Shown here piece after piece: positions 43,188-51,718 of a DNA stretch of 64,000 nt. The position numbers and the translations under genes are program-made. The stretch covers positions 1 to 64,000 of the forward strand of contig NZ_SMFP01000020.1 in assembly GCF_004348975.1 (NCBI RefSeq). Reading direction: 5' to 3'. This stretch comes from Antarcticimicrobium sediminis (GTDB taxonomy: Bacteria > Pseudomonadota > Alphaproteobacteria > Rhodobacterales > Rhodobacteraceae). The notes under the pieces are model-generated. The model did not search any database. It was not told where the DNA came from and saw only the letters and a list, made by a program, of their open reading frames with translations. How positions within the stretch are numbered: the stretch's first letter is position 1; every line of letters starts with the position of its first letter.

Positions 43188-43946
43188 TCACGACTGCGGG
43201 GCAAGCGCCTTGGGCGTGACTTTTGTCTTGAACTCGGCGGTGAGCTGGAAGGCCTCGCCGGGGTAGAGCAGCCGCGCATAGGTCACCCAGTCGCTGCCCA
43301 TCACGGTTTTGCGCAGGATCTCAAGGCAGGCGGCCCCGACCGGCAGATCAAGGTTGCGCGCCTCGCTCCCGGCGACATTGACCGCGCGGATGGCATTGCG
43401 CGCGGTTGACCACGGCATGCTTTGCAACAGCCAGTGGCCGGGCACTTGGGTGGCGAAATCGACATCGCGCGCATTGGGGACCACGTCCACGTTGATGGCG
43501 CGGGTTTCCAGACAGAACGGCTCGTCGTCGGCGTAATGCATCCCGCCCAGCACGATGACTTCGTCCGGGATGGGCGGGGACTCCACCCCGAGAAGGCGCA
43601 GTTCAGCGGCCTGTGGCACACGGATCTCGGCGGCGAAAAGCTGCCAGCGATAGGTCTTGCCAAGGGCCTCGACTTCGTCCGCCAGATTGTTGATTGGCAT
43701 GACCGCCGCTTGGGTGCGGGCCTTGGATACGAAAGTGCCGCTGCGCTTGCGCCGCACGACAAATCCTTCCTGCGCGAGCTGGGTCAGCACCTTGTTCATC
43801 GTCATCCGCGACACGCCATACTGCGTCGCAAGATCGGTTTCCTTGTCCAGCTGGAACCCCGGACCCCAGATCCGGTCGACGATTTTCTGCCGGAATTCTT
43901 CGAGGATTCTCGTATGATGGGTTTCTGGTCCCGCCGTGCGCGCCAT
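43188..43946 (-). CDS. GntR-family regulator, HutC subfamily
   Basis: A 252-residue regulator with an N-terminal winged helix (residues 10-75; TQYGVSRMTMNKVLTQLAQEG) and a UTRA ligand-binding domain (about 95-245) containing the HutC-like IRAVN, GAACLEILRKT and YARLLYPGEA segments. First gene of the cluster; the SDR, transporter and dehydrogenase genes follow on the same strand. Four copies of a GTATATAC-type core in the cluster, including one upstream of this gene, make it the probable repressor of the whole module. The effector is presumably the imported substrate or an intermediate. Confidence 0.93.
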   Translation of the reverse strand: MARTAGPETHHTRILEEFRQKIVDRIWGPGFQLDKETDLATQYGVSRMTMNKVLTQLAQEGFVVRRKRSGTFVSKARTQAAVMPINNLADEVEALGKTYRWQLFAAEIRVPQAAELRLLGVESPPIPDEVIVLGGMHYADDEPFCLETRAINVDVVPNARDVDFATQVPGHWLLQSMPWSTARNAIRAVNVAGSEARNLDLPVGAACLEILRKTVMGSDWVTYARLLYPGEAFQLTAEFKTKVTPKALAPQS

Positions 43947-43989
43947 TCGGGCTTTTTCCTCGCTGAAACAAGTCTGCTGTCGCCAATAT

Positions 43990-43997
43990 GTATACTC
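43990..43997. promoter_or_regulatory. HutC-type operator core, site 4 (gntR gene)
   Basis: GTATACTC within ATATGTATACTCAAA, 44 bp before the regulator start, so likely autoregulation. The left half matches the other sites exactly; the right half is weaker. Confidence 0.5.
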
Positions 43998-44172
43998 AAA
44001 ATGTAAATCGCTGAAAGCGGCTTTCGGTGGCCGTACTTCTCCGGACCGCCGAACAGATCCGGGTCGAAGCGGCGAGCAATAGAGCGATAGGTTTGGTATC
44101 AGGAGTGCGCAGGAATGTGGCGCGCAGGCGTAAACTGGGCTGTTGCGGGCCTCAGGTCCGGCTGTCGATGGG

Positions 44173-44199
44173 CCCGCGGCAGGGTTGTGCTGCCGCGGG
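44173..44199. terminator. Terminator-like hairpin after ilvD
   Basis: Perfect stem CCCGCGGCA... / ...TGCCGCGGG with an 8-9-nt loop, ~38 bp beyond the ilvD stop in the direction of ilvD transcription. No T run follows. Confidence 0.55.
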
Positions 44200-44236
44200 T
44201 GGGGGCAAAATGCCTTGTGTCAGAGCCGGTCGGCGA

Positions 44237-46096
44237 TCAGCCCTTCGACTTCGGCGACTGGAGTTGGCTCACATCGCGCACGGCCCCGCGCGCGGCCGAG
44301 GTGGTCAGCGCGGCATAGGCTTGCAATGCGCTCGAAACCTTGCGCTTGCGTTTCTCGTCCGGCTGCCAGCCCTTTGCATCGCGCGCTGCGCGGCGGTCGG
44401 CCAGCACTGCATCCTCCACCGCCAAGTGGATCTTGCGGGCCGGAATGTCGATCTCGATCAGATCGCCTTCCTCAACCAGACCGATGGTGCCGCCCTCGGC
44501 TGCCTCGGGCGAGACGTGGCCGATCGACAGCCCCGAAGAGCCGCCAGAGAAGCGGCCGTCGGTGACCAGCGCGCAGTCTTTGCCAAGGCCTTTCGACTTC
44601 AGGTAGGAGGTCGGGTAGAGCATTTCCTGCATGCCGGGGCCGCCGCGTGGACCCTCATAGCGGATCAGCACGATATCGCCCTTGTGGACCTTGCCGGTCA
44701 GGATCGCGTTCACCGCGCTGTCCTGGGATTCGAAGATGCGCGCGGGGCCGGAGAAGGTGAGGATGGACTCGTCCACACCTGCGGTCTTCACGATGCAGCC
44801 GTCTTCGGCCAGATTGCCATAAAGCACCGCCAGACCGCCGTCCTTGGAGAAGGCATGCTCGGTATCGCGGATCACACCATTCGCCCGGTCCAGATCCAGC
44901 GTGTCATAGCGGCGTGACTGTGAAAAGGCGGTCTCGGTCCGCACGCCGCCCGGGGCAGCGCGGAAAAACTCATGCACGGTTTCCGAGTTGGTGCGCGACA
45001 CATCCCAGCGCTCGAGCGCATGGCCGAGGCTTTCGGCATGAACCGATCCAACCGAGGTATCCAGCAACCCGGCGCGGTCAAGCTGGCCCAGGATCGCCAT
45101 GATACCGCCGGCGCGGTGGACATCCTCCATATGCACGTCGTTCTTGGCTGGCGCGACCTTGCACAGGATAGGGACATTGCGTGACAGCCGGTCGATGCGG
45201 GACATGTCGAAATCGACCTCGCCCTCATGCGCGGCGGCCAGCAGGTGCAGCACGGTGTTGGTTGAACCGCCCATCGCGATATCCAGCGTCATGGCATTCT
45301 CGAACGCCGGAACCGTCGCGATGGAGCGCGGCAGCACCGATGCGTCATTCTGCTCGTAATAGCGCTTTGCCAGATCGACGATAAGATGCCCGGCCTCGAT
45401 GAACAGGCGCTGGCGGTCGGCGTGGGTGGCCAGCGTCGAGCCGTTGCCCGGAAGCGACAGGCCCATCGCCTCGGTCAGGCAGTTCATCGAGTTCGCGGTG
45501 AACATGCCCGAGCAAGAGCCGCAAGTGGGGCAGGCGGCCTGTTCGATCGCCTCGACCCGTGCGTCGGAATAGCTGTCGTCGGCTGCCGCGACCATGGCGT
45601 CAACGAGGTCGAGCGAGGTTTCCTTGCCGTCCCAGACGACTTTGCCGGCCTCCATCGGCCCGCCAGAGACAAAGACGCAGGGGATGTTCAGCCGCATGGC
45701 TGCCATCAACATGCCGGGTGTGATCTTGTCGCAGTTGGAGATGCAGACCATGGCGTCGGCGCAATGCGCATTGACCATGTATTCCACACTGTCGGCGATG
45801 ATCTCACGCGAGGGCAGCGAGTACAGCATGCCGTCATGGCCCATGGCGATGCCGTCGTCGACCGCTATGGTGTTGAATTCCTTGGCGACGCCGCCGGCCT
45901 TTTCGACCTCGCGCGCGACCATCTGGCCCAAGTCCTTCAGGTGCACGTGCCCTGGCACGAACTGGGTGAAGGAGTTGACGATTGCAATGATCGGCTTGCC
46001 GAAATCGCCATCCTTCATGCCGGTGGCACGCCAGAGACCGCGGGCCCCCGCCATGTTGCGGCCGTGGGTACTGGTTCGCGAACGATAATGGGGCAT
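44237..46096 (-). CDS. ilvD: Dihydroxy-acid dehydratase
   Basis: A 619-residue dehydratase of branched-chain amino acid (and pantothenate) synthesis, dehydrating 2,3-dihydroxy-isovalerate and -methylvalerate. It follows E. coli IlvD along its whole length, including [23 protein letters not shown] (C122) and [11 protein letters not shown] (C195), the iron-sulfur cysteines, and [14 protein letters not shown]. This is the long, E. coli-like type. It is divergent from a LysR gene, an arrangement that suggests dedicated control. Sugar-acid dehydratases of the same family are less similar in these regions. Confidence 0.95.
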   Translation of the reverse strand: MPHYRSRTSTHGRNMAGARGLWRATGMKDGDFGKPIIAIVNSFTQFVPGHVHLKDLGQMVAREVEKAGGVAKEFNTIAVDDGIAMGHDGMLYSLPSREIIADSVEYMVNAHCADAMVCISNCDKITPGMLMAAMRLNIPCVFVSGGPMEAGKVVWDGKETSLDLVDAMVAAADDSYSDARVEAIEQAACPTCGSCSGMFTANSMNCLTEAMGLSLPGNGSTLATHADRQRLFIEAGHLIVDLAKRYYEQNDASVLPRSIATVPAFENAMTLDIAMGGSTNTVLHLLAAAHEGEVDFDMSRIDRLSRNVPILCKVAPAKNDVHMEDVHRAGGIMAILGQLDRAGLLDTSVGSVHAESLGHALERWDVSRTNSETVHEFFRAAPGGVRTETAFSQSRRYDTLDLDRANGVIRDTEHAFSKDGGLAVLYGNLAEDGCIVKTAGVDESILTFSGPARIFESQDSAVNAILTGKVHKGDIVLIRYEGPRGGPGMQEMLYPTSYLKSKGLGKDCALVTDGRFSGGSSGLSIGHVSPEAAEGGTIGLVEEGDLIEIDIPARKIHLAVEDAVLADRRAARDAKGWQPDEKRKRKVSSALQAYAALTTSAARGAVRDVSQLQSPKSKG

Positions 46097-46136
46097 CGAG
46101 CCCTCCCTGTGAATTTGATCAGCGCACCATATCCAT

Positions 46137-46150
46137 CTCGTGATTGCGAG
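46137..46150. promoter_or_regulatory. Inverted repeat between ilvD and lysR
   Basis: CTCG-TGATTG-CGAG in the 97-bp gap between the divergent ilvD and LysR genes, next to the AT-rich TGAAATATATTATT stretch. Position and symmetry suit a LysR-type operator controlling both genes. Confidence 0.45.
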
Positions 46151-46193
46151 TGAAATATATTATTGTGCCCCGATTGGGTCGCTCAGGATATGA

Positions 46194-47117
46194 ATGATGG
46201 ATGTGCGAAACCTCAGGCATTTCGTCGCCGTGGCCGAGACGCTGCATTTCGGACGGGCTGCGGCGCGGCTGGGGATGACGCAACCGCCGCTGAGCCAATC
46301 CATCCGCGCATTGGAACGCGAGCTGGGCGCGCCTCTGTTTGTGCGGACCAGGCGCAGCGTGTCCCTGACGCCCTTCGGTGCGGAGTGGTTGCCACATGTC
46401 CGCAGCGCGCTCGACGGCGTTACGGGTCTGTCCGATATAGCGGAGCGGATCCGCAAAGGGCGCGCCGGGCGGCTTGAGCTCTCCTTCGTCAGCACGGCCG
46501 ATTACAGCATCTTGCCGCGGCTGGTGCATGGCTTCCGGCAGCTTTATCCCGATGTCGATCTCGCCCTGACAGAGGCCACCAGCGACATGCAGATCGCCGC
46601 GCTTACCGAGGGTAACGGGCAGGTCGGGATCGTCATTCCGTCTGGTGACGTACAGTTGCCCGGGATCTTCGCCTATCGCAGGTTGGTCTCTGAACCCCTC
46701 ATAGCTGCCGTCCCCGAAAACTGGATCACCGAAGGGCGCCTGAGGACGGTCGCGGGCCGGCTGCCCGCAGATGCTGTGCTTTCGTCTCCGCTTGTCGTGT
46801 TCCCAAGACAGGCCGCACCTTTGTTTTATGATTTGGTCATCGGGTATTACGCGGCCTGTGGCGGCACGGCGCATATCGTGCAGACCGCCATCCAGATGCA
46901 GACGATCATCAGTTTGGTTTCGGCGGGCATGGGGGTCGCGCTGGTCCCGGCCTCGTTGCGCCATCTGGCGCGCTCTGGCGTGCGGTATCTGGAATTGGCG
47001 GGGGAGGTTCCGCAACTGGAAACTGGCATCATCTGGCGTCGTGACGACAAGACGCCGACGCTGGGGAACTTCCTTGATATGGTCGAGACCGTGATCGAAC
47101 GCGCCCCCAAGGCCTGA
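46194..47117 (+). CDS. LysR-family regulator divergent from ilvD
   Basis: A 307-residue LysR-type regulator with a helix-turn-helix (AARLGMTQPPLSQSIRALERELG, about residues 20-43) and an effector domain. The start is ATG 46194 or the adjacent ATG 46197. Probably regulates ilvD and itself, by position. The N-terminal region is typical of CbbR/BenM-like members; effector unknown. Confidence 0.92.
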   Translation: MMDVRNLRHFVAVAETLHFGRAAARLGMTQPPLSQSIRALERELGAPLFVRTRRSVSLTPFGAEWLPHVRSALDGVTGLSDIAERIRKGRAGRLELSFVSTADYSILPRLVHGFRQLYPDVDLALTEATSDMQIAALTEGNGQVGIVIPSGDVQLPGIFAYRRLVSEPLIAAVPENWITEGRLRTVAGRLPADAVLSSPLVVFPRQAAPLFYDLVIGYYAACGGTAHIVQTAIQMQTIISLVSAGMGVALVPASLRHLARSGVRYLELAGEVPQLETGIIWRRDDKTPTLGNFLDMVETVIERAPKA

Positions 47118-47289
47118 ACGGCTTACCGGTCCGCTATCCCGGAGACATACACCGGCGAGATCAAAGCGCTTGGCCCCTGATCCGACCGCCGTTGTGCGCG
47201 GGGGCGTCGTCTCGTGGATGTCGGCTATGCGGACAAAATGACGTTTCAATCTCTTCTTGTGAGTCCCAAAAATGTCTGTAATTTTCTCA

Positions 47290-47428
47290 CTATTCTCAGG
47301 GCGGGGCGAAATTCCCCACCGGCGGTAAGCAGTTTCAGCTGCAAGCCCGCGAGCGCCTTCTTAGGGAAGGGTCAAGCAGATCAGGTTTGAGTCCTGAGCC
47401 GACGGTTAAAGTCCGGATGAAAGAGATT
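47290..47428 (+). ncRNA. FMN riboswitch (RFN element)
   Basis: All conserved blocks of the RFN element are present in order: AGGGCGGGGCGAAATTCCCC, ACCGGCGGTAA, AGCCCGCGAGC, GGGTCAAGCAGATC with its pairing TGAGTCC partner, and the closing GCCGACGGTTAAAGTCCGGATGAAAGAGA. It lies in the leader of the lumazine synthase gene, ~75 bp before its start, and should lower expression when FMN is abundant. The remaining part of the 47118-47505 gap shows nothing else clear. Confidence 0.95.
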
Positions 47429-47505
47429 GTGCATGTAGCTCGCATCTTGCGGTGCTGCAGGTGCGTGATCGCCTTGGGTGAAGTGTCGCTAGCAAGGAGA
47501 TCATT

Positions 47506-47940
47506 ATGACACCCACCCGATACGCCTTTATCAAAGCGAACTGGCATTCTGAAATTGTCGATCAGGCATTGGTAGGTTTTCAACAAATAATCCCACCCGA
47601 TCAGATAGACGTATTCGATATCCCGGGGGCTTTTGAGATGCCGTTGCTTGCACGCAGGCTGGCCCGGAGCGGAAGGTATCATGCGGTAGCAGCCGCTGCA
47701 CTTGTCGTGGATGGAGGGATTTACAGGCACGATTTTGTTGCTCAATCCGTTGTGAATGGTTTGATGCAGGCGGGTTTGGACGCGGATATCCCCATTCTTT
47801 CGATCTCGCTGACGCCGCACAATTTTCAGGAAACTGAGCATCATGTGAACATCTATCGTGAACATTTCATTTTGAAAGGGCGGGAAGCCGGTGAAGCGGC
47901 CTTGCGGGTCAAAGCCATGTTGGAAACGATCGCGGCTTAA
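47506..47940 (+). CDS. ribH: 6,7-dimethyl-8-ribityllumazine synthase (RibH2 type)
   Basis: A 144-residue lumazine synthase, the penultimate step of riboflavin synthesis (condensing 5-amino-6-ribitylaminouracil with dihydroxybutanone phosphate). Family landmarks: FIKANWHSEIVDQ, the IPGAFEMP loop, VVDGGIYRHDFVAQSV and the FQETEHH segment typical of the RibH2 branch found in rhizobia, Brucella and relatives. AAGGAGA precedes the ATG. No other rib genes adjoin it; a single-gene unit under an FMN riboswitch suggests a second, specially regulated isozyme beside a housekeeping RibH. Confidence 0.95.
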   Translation: MTPTRYAFIKANWHSEIVDQALVGFQQIIPPDQIDVFDIPGAFEMPLLARRLARSGRYHAVAAAALVVDGGIYRHDFVAQSVVNGLMQAGLDADIPILSISLTPHNFQETEHHVNIYREHFILKGREAGEAALRVKAMLETIAA

Positions 47941-47944
47941 ACCT

Positions 47945-47973
47945 GTAACGGCGGCTTTGAGGGTCGCCGTTAC
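47945..47973. terminator. Shared terminator-like hairpin (ribH / cobF)
   Basis: Perfect 9-bp stem GTAACGGCG/CGCCGTTAC just after the ribH stop and 34 bp before the convergent cobF end. Suited to stop transcription from both directions; no T run. Confidence 0.65.
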
Positions 47974-48006
47974 GAACATCCTATGACGACAACGGGTTCA
48001 TAACAG

Positions 48007-48759
48007 TCAATCGCCCAGTTGATGGTCGCGGCGGAGAAGATAGGTATCCATGATCCAGCCGTGCTGTGCCCGCGCCTCGCCGCGGCGGGCAGTGATCTCA
48101 TCGGCGACCTCTGCGAGCTTGCCGGCGCAGAGGATCTGCTCGGCACTGCCAAGATAGGCCCCCCACCAGATCTTCAGCCCTGCGGGGTCGAGCGCGCGAA
48201 AGCTGCATGCACCGTCGAGCAGGACCACCAGCGTCTCTTCGCCTTCGGGCCAGCCATGATCGCGCAGCTGACGGCCGGTGGTAATCTTGACCGGCCCGTT
48301 CACCGTGTTGAGCGGAATCGCGTGGGCTGCGGTCAGCGCCTGAATCGCGGTGATCCCCGGCACGACATGGATCGTCGGGCGCGGGTCAAGCCGCTCTGCG
48401 ATGCGCAGCGTGCTGTCATAAAGTGACGGATCTCCCCAGACCAAAAGCGCCACTGGCCCGGCCACTTCGACCGTCGCTAGCGCGGCGCTCCAGCGGCGGG
48501 CGATCTCGTCGTGCCAGGTCGTAACGCGCGGCCCATAGGGCAGGGAGGGATCGCGCAGCGGATAGTCAAAGGTCACGATTTTGGCTTGGGTGCCCGTGGC
48601 ATTGATGATCCCGTATCGCAGCGCCGCCAGCGCCTCTTTGTCGTCGCCCTTGAGAGGAAGCAGGATGACCGACGCATCGCGCAGCGCCTGCATTCCCTCA
48701 AGCGTCATATGAGCGGGGCTGCCGGTGCCGATCCCGACGAGCCACAGATCCTTGAGCAT
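48007..48759 (-). CDS. cobF: Precorrin-6A synthase (deacetylating)
   Basis: A 250-residue SAM-dependent tetrapyrrole methylase of the aerobic cobalamin pathway that methylates C1 of precorrin-5 with loss of acetate. It begins MLKDLWLVGIGTGSPAHMTLEG, the CobF start, and carries LVWGDPSLYDSTLRI and PGITAIQALTAAHAIPLN. CobF marks the oxygen-dependent route. Last gene of the minus-strand cob series, 68 bp after cbiM. Confidence 0.94.
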   Translation of the reverse strand: MLKDLWLVGIGTGSPAHMTLEGMQALRDASVILLPLKGDDKEALAALRYGIINATGTQAKIVTFDYPLRDPSLPYGPRVTTWHDEIARRWSAALATVEVAGPVALLVWGDPSLYDSTLRIAERLDPRPTIHVVPGITAIQALTAAHAIPLNTVNGPVKITTGRQLRDHGWPEGEETLVVLLDGACSFRALDPAGLKIWWGAYLGSAEQILCAGKLAEVADEITARRGEARAQHGWIMDTYLLRRDHQLGD

Positions 48760-48827
48760 ATTTGCTCTCCTTGGAAAAGTGGCCCGGAGTCCCTTGCGGA
48801 ATTCCGGGCCTGCGGTCGATGGCCGGA

Positions 48828-49502
48828 TCAGGCCGCGTAGAGGCGCGGCGTGAAGATACGGCCAAGCCCGGTGTCACGAAGCGATTTTGCGGCGGCGAGC
48901 ACGGCAAGATCGGCCAGCGGCTCGATCAGAACCACGAGCATGTAGGCGCCGCCAAAGGTCAGCACCGACTGCACCGAGGCCGCCGTGACGCCCTGACCAT
49001 AGAACACCCAGAAGGCGACCCAGCCGACAACCCCGGCCTGAAAAGCCCCGGAAAGTTTCAGCACATCGCCATAGCGCAGATCGACATAGGCTGTCGCTTG
49101 GGGGACGACGCGTCGCGCCAGCGCCGCGATGCCAAACAGCGGAACCAGCAGCGTGGTGACGTTGACGAAATACATCGGCAGGTCGGTCGGCGCAAAGAAC
49201 AGCCCCTGCACCAGCAGACCGAGCGCGAGCCCGATCGCCGTGGGCGCGGCCCCGAGCAGAAGGAACAGTGTCGAGCCAAGGATGAAGTGGACCTCGGACA
49301 CCCCGACGGGAAAATGCGGCAGAAGCTCGAAAAAGACGAAGGTACCGACAGCGGCCAGAGCTGTGCGCGCGGCAAAGGTCGCGACGTTGGTTCTGGAGAT
49401 ATCTCCAAAGGCTTCTTTGGCGGTATAGGCTGCGGCCCCCGCTGCGGTGGCGGCGGCAAGCGCCATCTTGGCGCCGTCGACGACACCCGGTTCGATATGC
49501 AT
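48828..49502 (-). CDS. cbiM: Cobalt ECF transporter S component (CbiM-like)
   Basis: A 224-residue membrane protein starting MHIEPG, whose His2 is the metal-binding residue of CbiM/NikM cobalt and nickel carriers; the FPVGVSEVHFILG segment is also typical. About six to seven hydrophobic segments. Start at ATG 49502; upstream sequence in the same frame is the hairpin-rich spacer. The usual partners CbiN, CbiQ and CbiO are not in the window; some alphaproteobacteria carry such stand-alone CbiM-like proteins in cob clusters. Confidence 0.85.
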   Translation of the reverse strand: MHIEPGVVDGAKMALAAATAAGAAAYTAKEAFGDISRTNVATFAARTALAAVGTFVFFELLPHFPVGVSEVHFILGSTLFLLLGAAPTAIGLALGLLVQGLFFAPTDLPMYFVNVTTLLVPLFGIAALARRVVPQATAYVDLRYGDVLKLSGAFQAGVVGWVAFWVFYGQGVTAASVQSVLTFGGAYMLVVLIEPLADLAVLAAAKSLRDTGLGRIFTPRLYAA

Positions 49503-49626
49503 GACATGTCCTTTCTTGGTGATGCGGCCTTGCTGGCTGCGGTTGTGCCCGGACGGGCAGTAAAACGGGGTCGCATGGCGGTCATTTGGCGCTCGGGGCT
49601 CTCGCCCGGTTCTCTGCGGCCTCGTG

Positions 49627-49669
49627 ACACCATGCATGGTGTGGTCTCTCAGACCTCTTCATCAAGAGG
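49627..49669 (-). other. Cluster of three adjacent hairpins upstream of cbiM
   Basis: Three contiguous inverted repeats in 43 bp: ACACCATG/CATGGTGT (49627-49642, a perfect 16-bp palindrome), GGTCT-N3-AGACC (49643-49655) and CCTCTT-N4-AAGAGG (49654-49669). They lie between cobA (ends 49683) and cbiM (starts 49502). The B12-box and other cobalamin riboswitch blocks were not found here. Could be a cobA terminator, an RNA processing site or a new leader element for cbiM. Confidence 0.55.
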
Positions 49670-49682
49670 TGTGTTGGGGGCA

Positions 49683-50402
49683 TCAGGCATCGGCCAGCGC
49701 CCCGAACAGGATCAGCCCGGCCTTATCCCCGGTTTCGCCCGACAGAAGGTCGGCCAGACTTGCGACGGTATGGCGCGCGAGTGACTGGTCCGGTCGGCTG
49801 ACAGATTCGGCCAGAATTGCGGGCGTGTCCGCCGGCAGGCCGTGCTCCATCAGTCTCTGCGCAAGCTTGGGAAAGGTGCGCTTGCCCATGAAGATTGCGG
49901 TCGCGGCGGTGGGATCGGCCAGCGCCGTCAGATTCACGTCCTCGGGCAGTGCGCCGGTGACATCGTGCCCAGTCGCGAATTGTACGCGCCGCGCGGCCAG
50001 CCGGCGCGTCAGCGGGATCCCGGCCGCTGCTGCTGCCGCACAGGCCGAGGGCACACCGGGAATGATCTCGTAACCAATGCCCGCCGCTTTAAGCGCGGTG
50101 ATCTCTTCCTCAAGCCGCCCAAACAGACCGCTATCGCCGGATTTCAGCCGCACGACCCGTTGGTCCAGCCGCGCGTAGTCCACCAGTAGATGGCTTACGT
50201 GGTCCTGCCGAGGGGAGGCGCGCCCGGCCCGCTTGCCGACGCTGACAAGATCCGCGCCGGGCCGTGCGTACTCAAGGATCGGACCCGAAGACAGGTCGTC
50301 ATAAAGCACCGCATCGGCGCGTTTCAGGCGATCAACCGCCTTGAGCGTCAACAGTTCGGGATCGCCCGGACCGGAACTGACAAAGCTGACGAAACTGCTC
50401 AT
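49683..50402 (-). CDS. cobA: Uroporphyrinogen-III C-methyltransferase
   Basis: A 239-residue SAM methylase (SUMT) that converts uroporphyrinogen III to precorrin-2, the entry step to the corrin branch. Landmarks are SSGPGDPELLTLKA, VLYDDLSSGPIL, LKSGDSGLFGRLEEE and PGVPSACAAAAAAGIPLTRR. ATG overlaps the cobB stop by 4 bp. It lacks the siroheme dehydrogenase domain of CysG, so it is dedicated to the methylation. Confidence 0.95.
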   Translation of the reverse strand: MSSFVSFVSSGPGDPELLTLKAVDRLKRADAVLYDDLSSGPILEYARPGADLVSVGKRAGRASPRQDHVSHLLVDYARLDQRVVRLKSGDSGLFGRLEEEITALKAAGIGYEIIPGVPSACAAAAAAGIPLTRRLAARRVQFATGHDVTGALPEDVNLTALADPTAATAIFMGKRTFPKLAQRLMEHGLPADTPAILAESVSRPDQSLARHTVASLADLLSGETGDKAGLILFGALADA

Positions 50403-51718
50403 GCGGGGTCCTCCTCAGAGATGAAATGAAAGAAGGTGCCGCTCACCTTGCCGCGCCGCGACCCGGTTTCAGGGACCGGATTGCCATCGGCATCCGCCAC
50501 CGCGGCGAGCGGCGCGTCGGGTTGTTCCAGAATGCTGGAATAGTGGAACTCATGCCCGCGCAGGGCGCTGCCGCTCTCGTGCCCCGGCATTGGCGCTTTC
50601 AGCACCGCGCGGCGATAGCCAAGGTGGAACTTGCGCTTTTCATAGCTGGTGACAAGGCCCAGCAGCCCCGCCATCCGGTGGCGGATGCCCTCCTTGTCGA
50701 TCAGCGCTTCGCCGAGGGCCATATAGCCGCCGCATTCGCCGTGGACCGGCTTTGCCTTGGCGTGCTGGCGCAGGCCGGTGCGAAAGGTCTCAGCCGCCGC
50801 CAACACTCCGGCGTGAAGCTCGGGATAGCCGCCGGGCAGCCAGACAAGGTCGGCGGTGGGGTCTGGCGCCTGATCGGCCAAAGGAGAAAACGGCAGGATC
50901 TCGGCACCCGCCGCCCGCCAGCCCTCCAACAGGTGCGGATAGGTAAAGGAAAATGCCGCATCCCGCGCGAGGGCGATCCGGTGCGCCGGGGGTTTTGGCA
51001 GCGCGGGGGGACGTGAGGGCAGCGCGTTGCCCCGCGCCGCCGCCTTGAGGGCGGACAGATCGACGTTGTCGCGCAGAAAGGTGGCATAGCCCGCAACGGC
51101 GGCGTCAAGGTCAGGATGCTCGACCGCCTGGATCAGGCCCAGGTGACGCTCTGGCAGGGCAAGATCTCCGCGCCGGGGCAGCACCCCCAGCACCGGCAGA
51201 CCGGCACGCTCCATCCCCAGTCGGATCAGCCGTTCATGCCGGGGCGAGGCGACGCGATTCAGGATCACGCCAGCAAAGGGCAGGTCGGGCGTATAGCTGC
51301 GAAACCCCAGCGCCGTGGCGGCGGCGGATTGCGCCTGTCCGCCTACGTCCAGCACCAGAACCACCGGCCAGCCCATCGCCTGCGCCGTCTCGGCGCTGCT
51401 GCCAAAGCCCTGCTGTCCGCGCGTTGCGACCCCGTCGAACAGACCCATGGAGCCTTCTGCCAGACAGATATCCGCGCCCGCCGCCTTTGCCGCGATGGCT
51501 TGCCACAGGCCGCGCCCCATCGCCCACCCATCCAGATTGAAACTGTTGCGCCCGCAGGCGGCCCGGTGAAAGGCCGGGTCAATATAGTCGGGCCCGGATT
51601 TGAACGGCTGCACGTTCAACCCGTCCTCGGCCAGCGCCCGCAATAGGCCCAGCATGACTGTGGTCTTGCCGGTCCCCGACGCGGGGGCCGAGATCAGCAA
51701 CCCGGGCGCTGACGTCAT
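50399..51718 (-). CDS. cobB: Cobyrinate a,c-diamide synthase
   Basis: A 439-residue ATP-dependent amidotransferase (hydrogenobyrinic acid a,c-diamide synthase). The N-terminal dethiobiotin-synthetase-like domain has the P-loop ASGTGKTT (13-20) and [12 protein letters not shown]; the C-terminal class I glutaminase-like domain has the nucleophile cysteine in HGECGGYM and HEFHYS. ATG 51718 overlaps the cobM stop by 4 bp; an upstream Met at 51754 would extend it into cobM. Confidence 0.95.
   Translation of the reverse strand: MTSAPGLLISAPASGTGKTTVMLGLLRALAEDGLNVQPFKSGPDYIDPAFHRAACGRNSFNLDGWAMGRGLWQAIAAKAAGADICLAEGSMGLFDGVATRGQQGFGSSAETAQAMGWPVVLVLDVGGQAQSAAATALGFRSYTPDLPFAGVILNRVASPRHERLIRLGMERAGLPVLGVLPRRGDLALPERHLGLIQAVEHPDLDAAVAGYATFLRDNVDLSALKAAARGNALPSRPPALPKPPAHRIALARDAAFSFTYPHLLEGWRAAGAEILPFSPLADQAPDPTADLVWLPGGYPELHAGVLAAAETFRTGLRQHAKAKPVHGECGGYMALGEALIDKEGIRHRMAGLLGLVTSYEKRKFHLGYRRAVLKAPMPGHESGSALRGHEFHYSSILEQPDAPLAAVADADGNPVPETGSRRGKVSGTFFHFISEEDPA

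Noticed and set aside
49503-49682. A cobalamin riboswitch upstream of cbiM
   Set aside because: No B12 box or GCCACTG block could be found on either strand; only simple hairpins are present.
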